Below, one piece after another: positions 35,371 to 44,298 of a stretch of DNA of 64,000 bases (position 1 is the first letter of the stretch; every line of letters begins with the position of its first letter). The translations under genes were made by a program, and so were the position numbers. The stretch comes from Micromonospora carbonacea (GTDB lineage: Bacteria; Actinomycetota; Actinomycetes; Mycobacteriales; Micromonosporaceae). The stretch spans positions 1,648,001 to 1,712,000 of the forward strand of contig NZ_JACHMZ010000001.1 of NCBI RefSeq assembly GCF_014205165.1, read 5' to 3'. The notes beneath the pieces are model-generated. The model was not told where the DNA came from and searched no databases. It saw only the letters and a list, made by a program, of their open reading frames with translations.

Positions 35371-35514
35371 CCCAGAGGCGCGAGCCGAACCATGGACGTC
35401 GATGCGATGTCCGATCACCGCCGCCAGCGCGGCGGACGCGACCCGGCGGCCAAGGGCAGGCTGCCGGGGCCGACGCGTCGCCGCGCCCGCCCGACCTCCC
35501 CCGGAGGCATCCCC

Positions 35515-37797
35515 GTGCACCTGACCGCATCCCGCCGCACCCTCCTGGCCGCCGCCGTCGCGGCCACCACCCTCGCCGCCGGCGCACTCGGCACCGTGGC
35601 CGCCTCGGCCGCCGCCGCCGGCTGCCGCGTCGACTACAAGATCAGCAGCCAGTGGGGCGGCGGCTTCGGCGCCGACGTCACCGTCACCAACCTCGGCGAC
35701 CCGATCAACGGCTGGGCCCTCACCTGGTCCTACACCGCCGGCCAGCAGGTCACCCAGGCGTGGAACGCCACCGTCACCCAGTCCGGCGCGCAGGTCACCG
35801 CCCGCGACGCCGGCTACAACGCCGCGCTCGGCACCAACGGCGCCGCGAACTTCGGCTTCAACGCCTCCTGGAACGACAGCAGCAACCCCGTGCCGGCGAG
35901 CTTCGCCCTCAACGGCACCACCTGCACGGGCGGCACCGCCCCCACCACCACGCCCCCGACGAGCGCCCCGCCGACGACCCCGCCGCCGACGACGCCGCCC
36001 CCCACCACCCCGCCGCCGACGACCCCGCCCCCCACCGACCCGCCCGCCGGGGCCAAGCAGCTGGAGGACCTCGACCGGGGGCTGATCAGCGTCCGCTCCG
36101 GCAGCGGCAACCTCGTCTCCTGGCGGCTGCTGGGCACCGAGACCTCCGGGGTGTCGTTCAACCTCTACCGCGGCTCCACCAAGGTCAACGCCAGCCCGAT
36201 CACCGGCGCCACCAACTACCTCGACGCCGGGGCGGCGGCCGGCTCCGCGTACACCGTGCGGGCCGTCGTCGGCGGTGCCGAGCAGGCGGCGTCCGCGCCG
36301 GCGCTCCAGTTCGCCAACGGCTACCTCGACGTGCCGTTGCAGGTCCCGCCGGGCGGCACCACCCCCACCGGGGAGGCCTACACCTACTCGGCCAACGACG
36401 CCAGCGTCGGCGACCTCGACGGCGACGGCGACTACGAGATCGTCCTCAAGTGGGACCCGTCCAACAGCAAGGACAACTCGCAGTCCGGCTACACCGGCAA
36501 CGTCTACGTCGACGCGTACACCCTCACCGGCACCCGGCTGTGGCGCGTCGACCTCGGCCGCAACATCCGTGCCGGCGCCCACTACACCCAGTTCCAGGTG
36601 TACGACTACGACGGCGACGGCGACGCCGAGGTGGCCATGAAGACCGCCGACGGCACCCGGTCCGGCACCGGCCAGGTGATCGGCTCGTCGTCGGCCGACT
36701 ACCGCAACTCCAGCGGCTACGTCCTGTCCGGCCCCGAGTTCCTCACCATGTTCGACGGCCGCACCGGCGCCGCGGTGTCCACCGTCAACTACGACCCGCC
36801 GCGCGGCACCGTCTCCTCCTGGGGCGACAGCTACGGCAACCGCGTCGACCGGTTCCTCGCCGCCACCGCGTACCTCGACGGCCAGCGTCCCTCGCTGGTC
36901 ATGGCCCGGGGCTACTACACCCGCGCCGTCATCGCCGCCTGGGACTTCCGCAACGGCGCCCTCACCAAGCGGTGGACGTTCGACTCCAACTCCTCCGGCA
37001 ACTCCGCCGCCGCCGGCCAGGGCAACCACAACCTGTCCGTCGCCGACGTCGACGCCGACGGCCGGCAGGAGATCGTCTACGGGGCCGCCACCATCGACGA
37101 CAACGGCCGCCTGCTGTACTCCACCAACAACGGCCACGGCGACGCCCTGCACGTCGGCGACCTCGACCCGAGCCGCTCCGGCCTGGAGGTCTTCAAGGTC
37201 GACGAGGACGGCAGCAAGCCCAGCTCCTACTTCGCCGACGCCCGCACCGGCCAGGTCATCTGGTCCACCCCCGCGTCCGGCGACAACGGCCGCGGCGTCT
37301 CCGGCGACATCTGGGCCGGCAGCCCCGGCGCCGAGTCCTGGTCGGCGGCGGTGAGCTACCTGGCCAACACCCGGGGCCAGAACGTCGGCCGCAAGCCGTC
37401 GTCGACGAACTTCCTCGCCTGGTGGGACGGCGACCCGGTCCGCGAGCTCCTCGACGCCACGAAGATCGACAAGTACGGCACCTCCGGCGAGACCCGGCTG
37501 CTCACCGGCAGCGACGTCGCCGCCAACAACGGCACCAAGGCCACCCCGGCGCTCTCCGGCGACATCCTCGGCGACTGGCGGGAAGAGGTGATCTGGCGCA
37601 CCGGCGACAGCCGCGCCCTGCGCATCTACAGCACCCCGACCCAGACCAGCACCCGGATCTACACCCTCATGCACGACCCGCAGTACCGCGCCGCGATCGC
37701 CTGGCAGAACACGGCCTACAACCAGCCGCCGCATCCGGGGTTCTTCATCGGAGACGGCATGGGCAACCCGCCCACGCCCAACATCTACCTGCGCTGA
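35515..37797 (+). CDS. Secreted rhamnogalacturonan lyase (PL11) with CBM2
   Basis: 760 residues from GTG 35515 with GGAGG 7-8 bases upstream. Domains in order: signal peptide (1-33); CBM2 cellulose-binding module (about 35-135, with CRVDYKISSQWGGGF, W-rich strands and a closing Cys); a Pro-Thr linker; a fibronectin-like strand region (SWRLLGTETSGVSFNLYRG); and a PL11 beta-propeller with Ca-binding loops DLDGDGDYE, DYDGDGDAE and DVDADGRQE. PL11 enzymes cut rhamnogalacturonan I by beta-elimination. The CBM2 would hold the enzyme on plant cell walls. A terminator follows. Confidence 0.94.
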   Translation: MHLTASRRTLLAAAVAATTLAAGALGTVAASAAAAGCRVDYKISSQWGGGFGADVTVTNLGDPINGWALTWSYTAGQQVTQAWNATVTQSGAQVTARDAGYNAALGTNGAANFGFNASWNDSSNPVPASFALNGTTCTGGTAPTTTPPTSAPPTTPPPTTPPPTTPPPTTPPPTDPPAGAKQLEDLDRGLISVRSGSGNLVSWRLLGTETSGVSFNLYRGSTKVNASPITGATNYLDAGAAAGSAYTVRAVVGGAEQAASAPALQFANGYLDVPLQVPPGGTTPTGEAYTYSANDASVGDLDGDGDYEIVLKWDPSNSKDNSQSGYTGNVYVDAYTLTGTRLWRVDLGRNIRAGAHYTQFQVYDYDGDGDAEVAMKTADGTRSGTGQVIGSSSADYRNSSGYVLSGPEFLTMFDGRTGAAVSTVNYDPPRGTVSSWGDSYGNRVDRFLAATAYLDGQRPSLVMARGYYTRAVIAAWDFRNGALTKRWTFDSNSSGNSAAAGQGNHNLSVADVDADGRQEIVYGAATIDDNGRLLYSTNNGHGDALHVGDLDPSRSGLEVFKVDEDGSKPSSYFADARTGQVIWSTPASGDNGRGVSGDIWAGSPGAESWSAAVSYLANTRGQNVGRKPSSTNFLAWWDGDPVRELLDATKIDKYGTSGETRLLTGSDVAANNGTKATPALSGDILGDWREEVIWRTGDSRALRIYSTPTQTSTRIYTLMHDPQYRAAIAWQNTAYNQPPHPGFFIGDGMGNPPTPNIYLR

Positions 37798-37819
37798 CCG
37801 CGCTTAGGTAAGGTGGCAG

Positions 37820-37864
37820 GCACCGGGCCGCAGCCGCGGAATCCGCACAGCTCCGGCCCGGTGC
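37820..37864 (+). terminator. Terminator after the lyase gene
   Basis: An 11-bp perfect stem (GCACCGGGCCG and complement) with a 23-nt loop, 22 bases after the stop. Confidence 0.5.
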
Positions 37865-38020
37865 ACCACACCGCAGCACCCCCGACCCGTCCCGACCGGG
37901 GAGTGCCGTACCACCACCGGAACCAAAGTTACGCGGCGACCGCAACGCACCGGTGACGCCGGTATGAAGATCGTGTTTCGGGCGTTTCCAACCGGGTCCA
38001 CCCCTACCGGCCCACCGGGT

Positions 38021-39031
38021 TCACCCCTGCCGGCGCAACCCGCCCGCCACCTTCTCGGCGACCAGTTCGAACGAGCGCACCCGGTCCGCCCCGTCGTACA
38101 CCATCGACGTCAGCATCAACTCGTCCGCGCCGGTCCGCGCCAGCAACTCCGTCAACTGCCGGCCCACCGTCTCCGGTGAGCCCATCGCCTGCCCCTCCCG
38201 CCGCTGCACGACGAACTCCCGCTCCGCCGCCGTGTACGGGTACGCCGCCGCCTCCTCCGGCGACGCCAACGGCTGCGGCCGCCCCGAACGCAGCTTCAGG
38301 AACGCCAGCGCCGACGGCCCCGCCAGCCACTGCGCCCGCTCGTCGGTCTCCGCGCAGATCGTGTTCACCGCCACCATCGCGTACGGCTGCGACAGCCACC
38401 GCGACGGCCGGAAGTGCTGCCGGTACAGCGCCAACGCCGGCAGCGTGTGCTGCGCGCTGAAGTGGTGCGCGAACGAGAACGGCAGCCCCAGCAGCCCCGC
38501 GAGCTGCGCGCTGAACCCGCTGGAGCCCAGCAGCCACACCTGCGGCTGCTCGCCCCGCCCCGGCGTCGCCACGATCGGGCCCGCGTGCTCGCCGGTGAAG
38601 TAGCCCATCAGGTCGGCCAGCTCCCGGGGGAACCCCTCGGCCGACAGCCCCTCCATCGTCCGGCGCAACGCCAGCGCCGTCACCTGGTCGGTCCCCGGCG
38701 CCCGGCCGATGCCCAGGTCGATCCGGCCCGGGTGCAGCGCCTCCAACGTGCCGAACTGCTCGGCCACCACCAGCGGCGCGTGGTTGGGCAGCATCACCCC
38801 GCCCGAGCCCAGCCGGATCGTGCTCGTGTGGGCGGCCAGGTGCGCGATCAGCACCGCCGGCGCCGAACTCGCGATCGCCGGCATGTTGTGGTGCTCGGCC
38901 ACCCAGAACCGCCGGTAGCCCAGCTCCTCGGCCCGCCGCGCCAGCTCGGTGGTGTGCCGCAGGGCCTCGCCGGCCGTGGAGCCGGCGGCGACCGGGGCGA
39001 CGTCAAGGACTGACAGAGGTACGTTGATCAC
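38021..39031 (-). CDS. Luciferase-like (LLM class) flavin oxidoreductase
   Basis: 336 residues from GTG 39031, preceded only by a weak GGGG. The opening [12 protein letters not shown] and [21 protein letters not shown] are typical of FMN/F420-dependent LLM proteins of the MsnO8-like group. [12 protein letters not shown] and [16 protein letters not shown] line the flavin pocket. The substrate is unknown. The first 29 bases overlap the end of the MFS gene upstream, so the two are likely one transcript. Confidence 0.93.
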   Translation of the reverse strand: MINVPLSVLDVAPVAAGSTAGEALRHTTELARRAEELGYRRFWVAEHHNMPAIASSAPAVLIAHLAAHTSTIRLGSGGVMLPNHAPLVVAEQFGTLEALHPGRIDLGIGRAPGTDQVTALALRRTMEGLSAEGFPRELADLMGYFTGEHAGPIVATPGRGEQPQVWLLGSSGFSAQLAGLLGLPFSFAHHFSAQHTLPALALYRQHFRPSRWLSQPYAMVAVNTICAETDERAQWLAGPSALAFLKLRSGRPQPLASPEEAAAYPYTAAEREFVVQRREGQAMGSPETVGRQLTELLARTGADELMLTSMVYDGADRVRSFELVAEKVAGGLRRQG

Positions 39032-40586
39032 GGCTGGAACCAACCCCGGCGGCACCCGGATTGTTCCCGCCCGCCCCGCCCCCGCCCGCCCCGGCGTCCG
39101 GGAGCCGCCCGCCCGCCCCGCCCCGCAGCAGCCCGAGCACGAGCAGGCCCGCCCCGATGCCCACCCCGGCCGCCACCGCGAAGCTCGCCCGTACCCCGCC
39201 CACCGCCGCCGCCCGCGTCGCCCCCGCCAGCAGCTCCCGCCCCTCCGGCGGCACCGCCCCCAGCAGGCCCGGGGCCCGCCCACCGGCGACGGCGTGGGCG
39301 ACCCCCGCCGCGTCGGCGACCCCCCGCGCGTGCAGGACGCCCCGCGCCCCCGCCGCGAAGACGCTGCCCAGCGCGGCGATGCCGAAGGCGAACCCGAGCT
39401 GCCGGCAGGTGTTCACCGCGCCGGCCGCCATCCCGCCCCGCGCCGCCGGCACCAGCGACATCGCCACCGCGCCCAGCGCCGGCGTCGCCAGCCCCACCCC
39501 CACGCCGATCACCGCCCCACCCGGCACCAGCACCGGCCAGCCCGCCGCCCCCCGCGCCAGCACCGCCGTCACCGCGCTGCCCACCCCCACGCACAGCAGC
39601 CCCCCACCGATCACCAGGCCCGGCCGCCGGCCGTGCAGCGCCCGCCCGGACACCGCCGACACCACGAACGCCACCACCGACATGGGCAGCCCGGTCAGCC
39701 CCGCGCCGACCGGCCCCAACCCCAGCACCGACTGCAACCAGATCATCGAGTACGCCAGCGGCGCGAACGCCGCGAACGTCAACAGCAGCCCCGCCAGCAG
39801 CACCGCCACGAACGCCCCGTCCCGCAGCAGCGCCAGGTCGAACAGGGGCTGCCGGACCCGCCGCTCCACCACGGCGAACCCCGCCAGCAGCACCGCCGCC
39901 GCGCCCGCCGACACCCACACCACGGCGTCCGACCAGCCCGCCCCGGCCGCGCGGATCAGCGCGTACGTCGCGCAGCCCGCCGCCACGGCGAACACGACCA
40001 CCCCGCCGACGTCCACCCGCCCACCCGCCGCCGGGCGGCCCGCCGGCAGCGTCCGCGCGCCCAGCCCGAGCGCGACCGCGCTGACCGGCAGGTTCACGAA
40101 GAAGATCCAGTGCCACGACACGCCCTCGGTGAGCAGCCCACCCAGCACCGGGCCCACCGCCGCCGACGCCCCCGACACCGCGCCCCACACCCCGTAGGCG
40201 GTGCCCCGGTCCCGACCCGCGTACGCCCCGTCGAGCAGCGCGAACGTCGTCGCGAACATCGCCGCCGCGCCGAGGCCCTGCGCCGCCCGCGCCGCGACCA
40301 GCGCCCCCGCGCCGGGCGCGAGCCCGCACGCCAGCGACGACGACGCGAACACCACCACCCCCGCCAGGTACGTCACCCGGTGTCCGACCCGGTCGGCCAC
40401 CGCGCCCGCCCCCAGCACCAGCGCGGCGAGGGCCAGCGCGTACGCGTCGACGACCCACTGCACCGCGCCGAACGACGCGTCCAGGTCCCGCACCATGTCC
40501 GGCAGCGCGACCGTCACCACCGTCACGTCGACCAGCAGCATGAACGTGCCCAGGCAGACCGCCGTCAGGGGAAACCATCTGCGCAT
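39003..40586 (-). CDS. MFS drug:H+ exporter, DHA2 (14-helix) type
   Basis: 527 residues with 14 predicted hydrophobic segments. The first helix ends in [15 protein letters not shown], the DHA2 motif; [11 protein letters not shown] is motif A, and [23 protein letters not shown] is the antiporter motif C region. It likely exports an antibiotic or toxic metabolite. The 3' end is Gly-rich and overlaps the LLM oxidoreductase start. No TetR regulator is adjacent; a degenerate 24-bp repeat array lies in its upstream region. Confidence 0.93.
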   Translation of the reverse strand: MRRWFPLTAVCLGTFMLLVDVTVVTVALPDMVRDLDASFGAVQWVVDAYALALAALVLGAGAVADRVGHRVTYLAGVVVFASSSLACGLAPGAGALVAARAAQGLGAAAMFATTFALLDGAYAGRDRGTAYGVWGAVSGASAAVGPVLGGLLTEGVSWHWIFFVNLPVSAVALGLGARTLPAGRPAAGGRVDVGGVVVFAVAAGCATYALIRAAGAGWSDAVVWVSAGAAAVLLAGFAVVERRVRQPLFDLALLRDGAFVAVLLAGLLLTFAAFAPLAYSMIWLQSVLGLGPVGAGLTGLPMSVVAFVVSAVSGRALHGRRPGLVIGGGLLCVGVGSAVTAVLARGAAGWPVLVPGGAVIGVGVGLATPALGAVAMSLVPAARGGMAAGAVNTCRQLGFAFGIAALGSVFAAGARGVLHARGVADAAGVAHAVAGGRAPGLLGAVPPEGRELLAGATRAAAVGGVRASFAVAAGVGIGAGLLVLGLLRGGAGGRLPDAGAGGGGAGGNNPGAAGVGSSRDQRTSVSP

Positions 40587-40677
40587 GCCGACACCCGTGT
40601 CTCTCCCGGCCCCGCGCGACGGCCGGTGGGCCGGTGCGCCTCACCCCGTACAACGCGGCCGGCCCGGTCACGTCACC

Positions 40678-40773
40678 GGCCCGCCGGCCCATTGGCGTAC
40701 GGGCCCGCCGGTCTGTTGCCGAACCGACCTGCCAACCTGTTGCCGCGCCGGCCCGCCGGCCCCCGCCCGGTTC
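40678..40773. repeat. Four degenerate 24-bp tandem repeats upstream of the MFS gene
   Basis: Units at 40678-40701, 40702-40725, 40726-40749 and 40750-40773 share GGCCCGCCGG at the front and TTGCCG-like sequence in the middle; units 2 and 3 match best in their second halves. They lie in the 192-base gap between the Lrp-type gene end and the MFS start. No gene is seen there. Confidence 0.6.
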
Positions 40774-40778
40774 GGCCC

Positions 40779-41258
40779 TCAGCCCGCGCCGCGCACCTGC
40801 TCGAAGATGAGGCTCGTCTGGGTGTGCTGCACCGCCGGATCCACCGCCAGATGGTCGAGCACGAAGTCCCGCAACGCGTCCCCGGACGCGGCCCGCACGT
40901 GCAGCACGTAGTCCTCCGCGCCCGCCACGTGGAACACCGACACCACCCCCGGCAGCCGCACCGAGCGGGCCCGGAACGCGTCCACCGCCGCCCGCTCGTG
41001 CGCCGTCAACCGCACCGACACCAACGCCTGCAACGGCAGGCCCACCGCCGCCGGGTCCACCTCCGCGTGGAACCCCCGGATCGCCCCGCACTCCCGCAGC
41101 GCCCTCGTGCGCGTCAGACAGGTCGACGCGGCCACCCCCACCCGCTCGGCGAGGGCGTTGTTCGGCAGCCGGCCGTCCGCCGCCAGCTCGGTCAGGATCG
41201 CGCGGTCGACGTCGTCCAGGGCGGCGAAGGGCCGCACATCATTCGGTGCAACGGGCAT
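40779..41258 (-). CDS. Lrp/AsnC-family transcriptional regulator
   Basis: 159 residues. The HTH (ALDDVDRAILTELAADGRL to STCLTRTRAL, about 12-58) is followed by the RAM ligand-binding domain (VSVRLTAHERAAVDAF, VVSVFHVAGAEDYVLHV). It senses an amino acid and is divergent from the Cys/Met PLP enzyme gene at 41361, its likely target. Both starts share a 102-bp spacer with a dyad. Confidence 0.93.
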   Translation of the reverse strand: MPVAPNDVRPFAALDDVDRAILTELAADGRLPNNALAERVGVAASTCLTRTRALRECGAIRGFHAEVDPAAVGLPLQALVSVRLTAHERAAVDAFRARSVRLPGVVSVFHVAGAEDYVLHVRAASGDALRDFVLDHLAVDPAVQHTQTSLIFEQVRGAG

Positions 41259-41314
41259 CCACCCATCCTGCTCCGAATCACCGCGTAACTGAAGGCCGAC
41301 TCACAGAATCTTCT

Positions 41315-41346
41315 GCGGATCTGTTGCCCGGATCCGCCACTATGTT
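41315..41346 (+). promoter_or_regulatory. Dyad and -10 box between the Lrp-type and Cys/Met PLP genes
   Basis: GCGGATC-N9-GATCCGC (41315-41337) is a perfect 7+7 dyad, directly before TATGTT (41341-41346), a -10 box for the PLP gene whose ATG is 14 bases on. A bound regulator would cover the promoter. Confidence 0.5.
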
Positions 41347-41360
41347 CGACGCTTCCGGTC

Positions 41361-42539
41361 ATGCCCAGCGCCGTGGACCCCCGCAACGTCGACACCGCAG
41401 CCGTGCACGCCGGCCGCGCCGACCTCGCCGCCCTCGGCGTCCACGCCCCGCCCATCGACCTGTCCACCACCAACCCGCTGCCCTCGGTCGCCACCGGCGG
41501 CGAAGCCTACGAGCTCCTCGCCACCGGCAACGCCCTCCCGCCCGGCGACAGCGCCGTCTACCAGCGGCTCTGGAACCCCACCGTCGCCCGCTTCGAGACC
41601 GCCCTCGCCGAGCTCGAAGACACCCCCGCCGCCGTCGCCTTCGCCAGCGGCATGGCCGCCCTCACCGCCACCCTGCTCGCCGCCACCCGCGACGGCAACC
41701 GCCACGTCGTCGCCGTCCGCCCCCTCTACGGCGGCACCGACCACGTCCTCGCCACCGGCCTGCTCCACACCGACGTCACCTGGGCCCGCCCCGACCAGGT
41801 CGCCGCCGCGATCCGCCCCGACACCGCCCTCGTCGTCGTCGAGACGCCCGCCAACCCCACCCTCGACCTCGTCGACATCGCCGCCCTCGCCGCCGCAGCC
41901 GGCGACACCCCGCTGCTGGTCGACAACACCGTCGCCACCCCCGTGCTCCAGCGGCCCGCCCGGCACGGCGCCGCCCTCGTCCTGCACAGCGCCACCAAGA
42001 GCATCGGCGGCCACGGCGACGTCCTCGCCGGCGTCGTCGCCTGCGGCGAGGACTGGGCCGCCCGGCTGCGCCAGGTCCGCGCCCTCACCGGCGCGATCCT
42101 GCACCCCCTCGGCGCGTACCTGCTGCACCGCGGCCTGCAGACCCTGCCCCTGCGGGTGCGCGCCCAGTCCGCCGGGGCCGAGAAACTCGCCGCCTGGCTC
42201 GCCCGGCACCCCGCCGTCGCCCGCGTGCACCACCCCGGCCTCGACGACCCCACCGGGCTCGTCGGCCGGCAGATGACCGGCACCGGCAGCCTGCTCGCCT
42301 TCGAGGTACGCGGCGGCGCGCCCGCCGCCGCCACCGTCGCCGCCGCCTGCCGGCTGATCACCCACGCCGTCTCCCTCGGCGGCGTCGACACCCTCGTCCA
42401 GCACCCCGCCTCGCTCACCCACCGGCCCGTCGCCGGCGACGCCCGGCCCGCCGGCGGGCTGCTGCGCCTCTCCGTCGGCCTGGAGGACCCGGAGGACCTG
42501 CGGGCGGACCTGGCGCAGGCGCTCGCCGCGCTCGGCTGA
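41361..42539 (+). CDS. Cys/Met metabolism PLP-dependent enzyme (gamma-lyase/gamma-synthase type)
   Basis: 392 residues. The PLP lysine is K213 in HSATKSIGGHGDVLAG. VYQRLWNPTVARFE, FASGMAALTATLLA, YGGTDHVL and ETPANPTLDLVDI match the cystathionine gamma-synthase/methionine gamma-lyase family, as does the C-terminal SLGGVDTLVQHPASLTH and RLSVGLEDPEDL. Whether it degrades methionine or makes cystathionine cannot be told. The divergent Lrp-type regulator suggests amino-acid-induced catabolism, which favours methionine gamma-lyase. Confidence 0.93.
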   Translation: MPSAVDPRNVDTAAVHAGRADLAALGVHAPPIDLSTTNPLPSVATGGEAYELLATGNALPPGDSAVYQRLWNPTVARFETALAELEDTPAAVAFASGMAALTATLLAATRDGNRHVVAVRPLYGGTDHVLATGLLHTDVTWARPDQVAAAIRPDTALVVVETPANPTLDLVDIAALAAAAGDTPLLVDNTVATPVLQRPARHGAALVLHSATKSIGGHGDVLAGVVACGEDWAARLRQVRALTGAILHPLGAYLLHRGLQTLPLRVRAQSAGAEKLAAWLARHPAVARVHHPGLDDPTGLVGRQMTGTGSLLAFEVRGGAPAAATVAAACRLITHAVSLGGVDTLVQHPASLTHRPVAGDARPAGGLLRLSVGLEDPEDLRADLAQALAALG

Positions 42540-42603
42540 CGCCGCCGCTGACCGCTGCCGCTGACTGCTGCCGCTGCCGGACCCCGCCGCCCCGCCCGGC
42601 CGG

Positions 42604-43353
42604 TCAGGACTTCGGGCCGACGTGCCGGTCCAGCACCGCGACCGCCTCGCGCCGGGCCACTGACAGCGAGTTGGGGCGGTTCATCCGCCAGGCGACGCCG
42701 AGCAGGCCCAGCGTCCACTGGCAGAGCCCCATGATGTCGGCGGACTCGTTGCTGAACAGGTAGCGCGGGTAGACGTAGCCCCTGCAGCGCACGGTCACCC
42801 GGTTGGTCACCCGGCAGCCGTCGGAGTGGAACAGGCCGCGCGCGAAGTCCCCGGGGCGGGCGGCGACCAGCGCGCGCTGCCAGTCGGCGAGGACGATCGG
42901 CCGCTCGTGCTTCTTGCCCGGCCCGTGCTGCGGCAACAGGCACGGCCAGTGCAGGCCGTAGCTCTGGACCGCCACGCAGCCCTGCTTCCGGACCCGCTGC
43001 ACGCTGTTGGCCAGGACCGCCCTCATGGCGGTCTCGCAGGCGTCGATCAGCCCCGGCCAGGACGTCGTGCAGTAGACGCGCAGCACCGGGATCCGCGCAG
43101 TGGTGACGAGGTGGCCGTCGCCGAGATAGAGGCCGAGGAGGTAGGCGTAGGCACCCGGATCTGTCGGATTGTCGACGCCCGGGCGGCAGCGGAAACACCG
43201 CAGGGCGCTGGCCTGCTGCCTGCTCTCGGGCCGGTCCCTGCACCAGTGGCGGACCGTCGTGTAAGGCAACCCGACGCTGCGGGCGGCCTCGGCGATGCTC
43301 CAGCCGGACAGGTGGAGCGCGCGGACGCGGGCGCGGATCTCAGGCGGGTGCAC
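42604..43353 (-). CDS. HTH plus LAGLIDADG-like protein beside a tRNA gene
   Basis: 249 residues from GTG 43353; longer forms would run back through the tRNA. Residues 2-40 (PPEIRARVRALHLSGWSIAE, then TTVRHW) form an HTH of the Hin/resolvase-tail kind. A CFRC pair (53-56) follows. Two LAGLIDADG-like motifs are visible, YAYLLGLYLGDGHL (72-80 core, acidic D79) and FARGLFHSDGC (170-179, D178), spaced as in single-chain homing endonucleases. It lies 35 bases downstream of the tRNA in the same direction. It could be a domesticated regulator rather than an active nuclease. No intron or intein host gene is visible. Confidence 0.75.
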   Translation of the reverse strand: MHPPEIRARVRALHLSGWSIAEAARSVGLPYTTVRHWCRDRPESRQQASALRCFRCRPGVDNPTDPGAYAYLLGLYLGDGHLVTTARIPVLRVYCTTSWPGLIDACETAMRAVLANSVQRVRKQGCVAVQSYGLHWPCLLPQHGPGKKHERPIVLADWQRALVAARPGDFARGLFHSDGCRVTNRVTVRCRGYVYPRYLFSNESADIMGLCQWTLGLLGVAWRMNRPNSLSVARREAVAVLDRHVGPKS

Positions 43354-43388
43354 CCGCTTATCTTCGAACGCCTGTATGACAGTTTTTG

Positions 43389-43463
43389 TGCCCTCGGTGG
43401 GATTCGAACCCACACTGTATGCAGTTTGAGTGCATTGCCTACTGCCGGTTGGGCTACGAGGGC
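43389..43463 (-). tRNA. tRNA with CAA anticodon (Leu by anticodon), short variable loop
   Basis: 75 nt reading from 43463 to 43389. Acceptor GCCCTCG/CGAGGGC (7 bp), D arm with a 3-bp stem GCC/GGC and a 12-nt loop containing GG, anticodon stem ATGCA/TGCAT with loop CTCAAAC (anticodon CAA), variable loop ACAGT of only 5 nt, T arm GTGGG-TTCGAAT-CCCAC, discriminator A. CCA is not encoded. The 3-bp D stem with extra loop bases and A73 are leucine-like, yet the long variable arm expected of tRNA-Leu is absent. What it is charged with is therefore open. Confidence 0.9.
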
Positions 43464-43557
43464 CTTCCATGATTCGGCCCTGACAGACTACCCACTACGC
43501 TAGGGACGGCGACACCCGGCACGGCGGGTGTCGGGCGCAGACTGGTGGGAGTGGCTC

Positions 43558-44178
43558 GTGGCCGAGACGCAGACGGATGCCGAGCGCAGGCGGGTGTTGA
43601 TCGCCGAGGACGAGGCGCTCATCCGGCTCGACCTGGCCGAGATGCTCGTCGAGGAGGGCTACGAGGTCGTCGGGGAGGCCGGCGACGGCGAGACCGCCGT
43701 CCGGCTCGCCGAGGAGCTGAAGCCCGATCTGGTCATCCTCGACATCAAGATGCCGATCATGGACGGGCTGGCCGCCGCCGAGCGGATCGCCGGCGCCCGG
43801 ATCGCCCCGGTGATCATCCTGACCGCCTTCAGCCAGCGGGACCTGGTGGAGCGGGCCCGGGCGGCCGGCGCGATGGCGTACCTCGTGAAGCCCTTCCAGA
43901 AGAGCGACCTGGTGCCGGCCGTGGAGATCGCCCTGTCGCGCTACTCGGAGATCGCCGCGTTGGAGGCCGAGGTCGCGGGCCTGACCGACCGGCTGGAGAT
44001 CCGCAAGACGGTGGAGCGCGCCAAGGGCGCGCTGATGACGACGTACGGCATGACCGAGCCGCAGGCGTTCAAGTGGATCCAGCGCACGGCGATGGACCAC
44101 CGGATGACCATGAAGGAGGTCGCCGAGCGGATCCTCGCCGAGACGGCCGGCGGCGAGGTCACCCAGCCGGCGTCCTGA
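43558..44178 (+). CDS. pdtaR: ANTAR-domain response regulator
   Basis: 206 residues from GTG 43558 with GGGAG 7 bases upstream. The receiver domain (about 12-125) has VLIAEDEALIRLDLAEML, the phospho-acceptor Asp62 in VILDIKMPIMDG, TAF, and the YLVKPF lysine. The ANTAR RNA-binding domain (about 140-195: LTDRLEIRKTVERAKGALMT, then AFKWIQRTAMDHRMTM) acts by antitermination on two-hexaloop RNA. It matches PdtaR of mycobacteria, whose kinase partner PdtaS is encoded elsewhere. No partner kinase is in this window. Confidence 0.93.
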   Translation: MAETQTDAERRRVLIAEDEALIRLDLAEMLVEEGYEVVGEAGDGETAVRLAEELKPDLVILDIKMPIMDGLAAAERIAGARIAPVIILTAFSQRDLVERARAAGAMAYLVKPFQKSDLVPAVEIALSRYSEIAALEAEVAGLTDRLEIRKTVERAKGALMTTYGMTEPQAFKWIQRTAMDHRMTMKEVAERILAETAGGEVTQPAS

Positions 44179-44285
44179 CGGGCCCGGTCCGGGTGCCCTC
44201 GGGCGCGCCGCGTGGGTGGTGCCCGTCCGGGGCCGCGGTCGTCGGGGGACGGGCGCGCGGGGTCCCCGGCGTCCCGGTTGATCGA

Positions 44286-44291
44286 TACGAT
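44286..44291 (+). promoter_or_regulatory. -10 box of the lipoprotein gene
   Basis: TACGAT lies 7 bases before ATG 44299; no ribosome site is present, which predicts a leaderless mRNA. Confidence 0.45.
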
Positions 44292-44298
44292 CGGATGC

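Noticed and set aside
40678..40773. Possible CRISPR array
   Set aside because: Degenerate units without spacers; no cas genes in the window.
43389..43463. tRNA 3' end as integration site of a mobile island
   Set aside because: No repeat of the tRNA 3' end and no integrase were found in the window.
43354..43470. N-terminal extension of the LAGLIDADG-like protein through the tRNA
   Set aside because: The 39 extra residues are translated tRNA sequence; the tRNA folds perfectly and takes priority.
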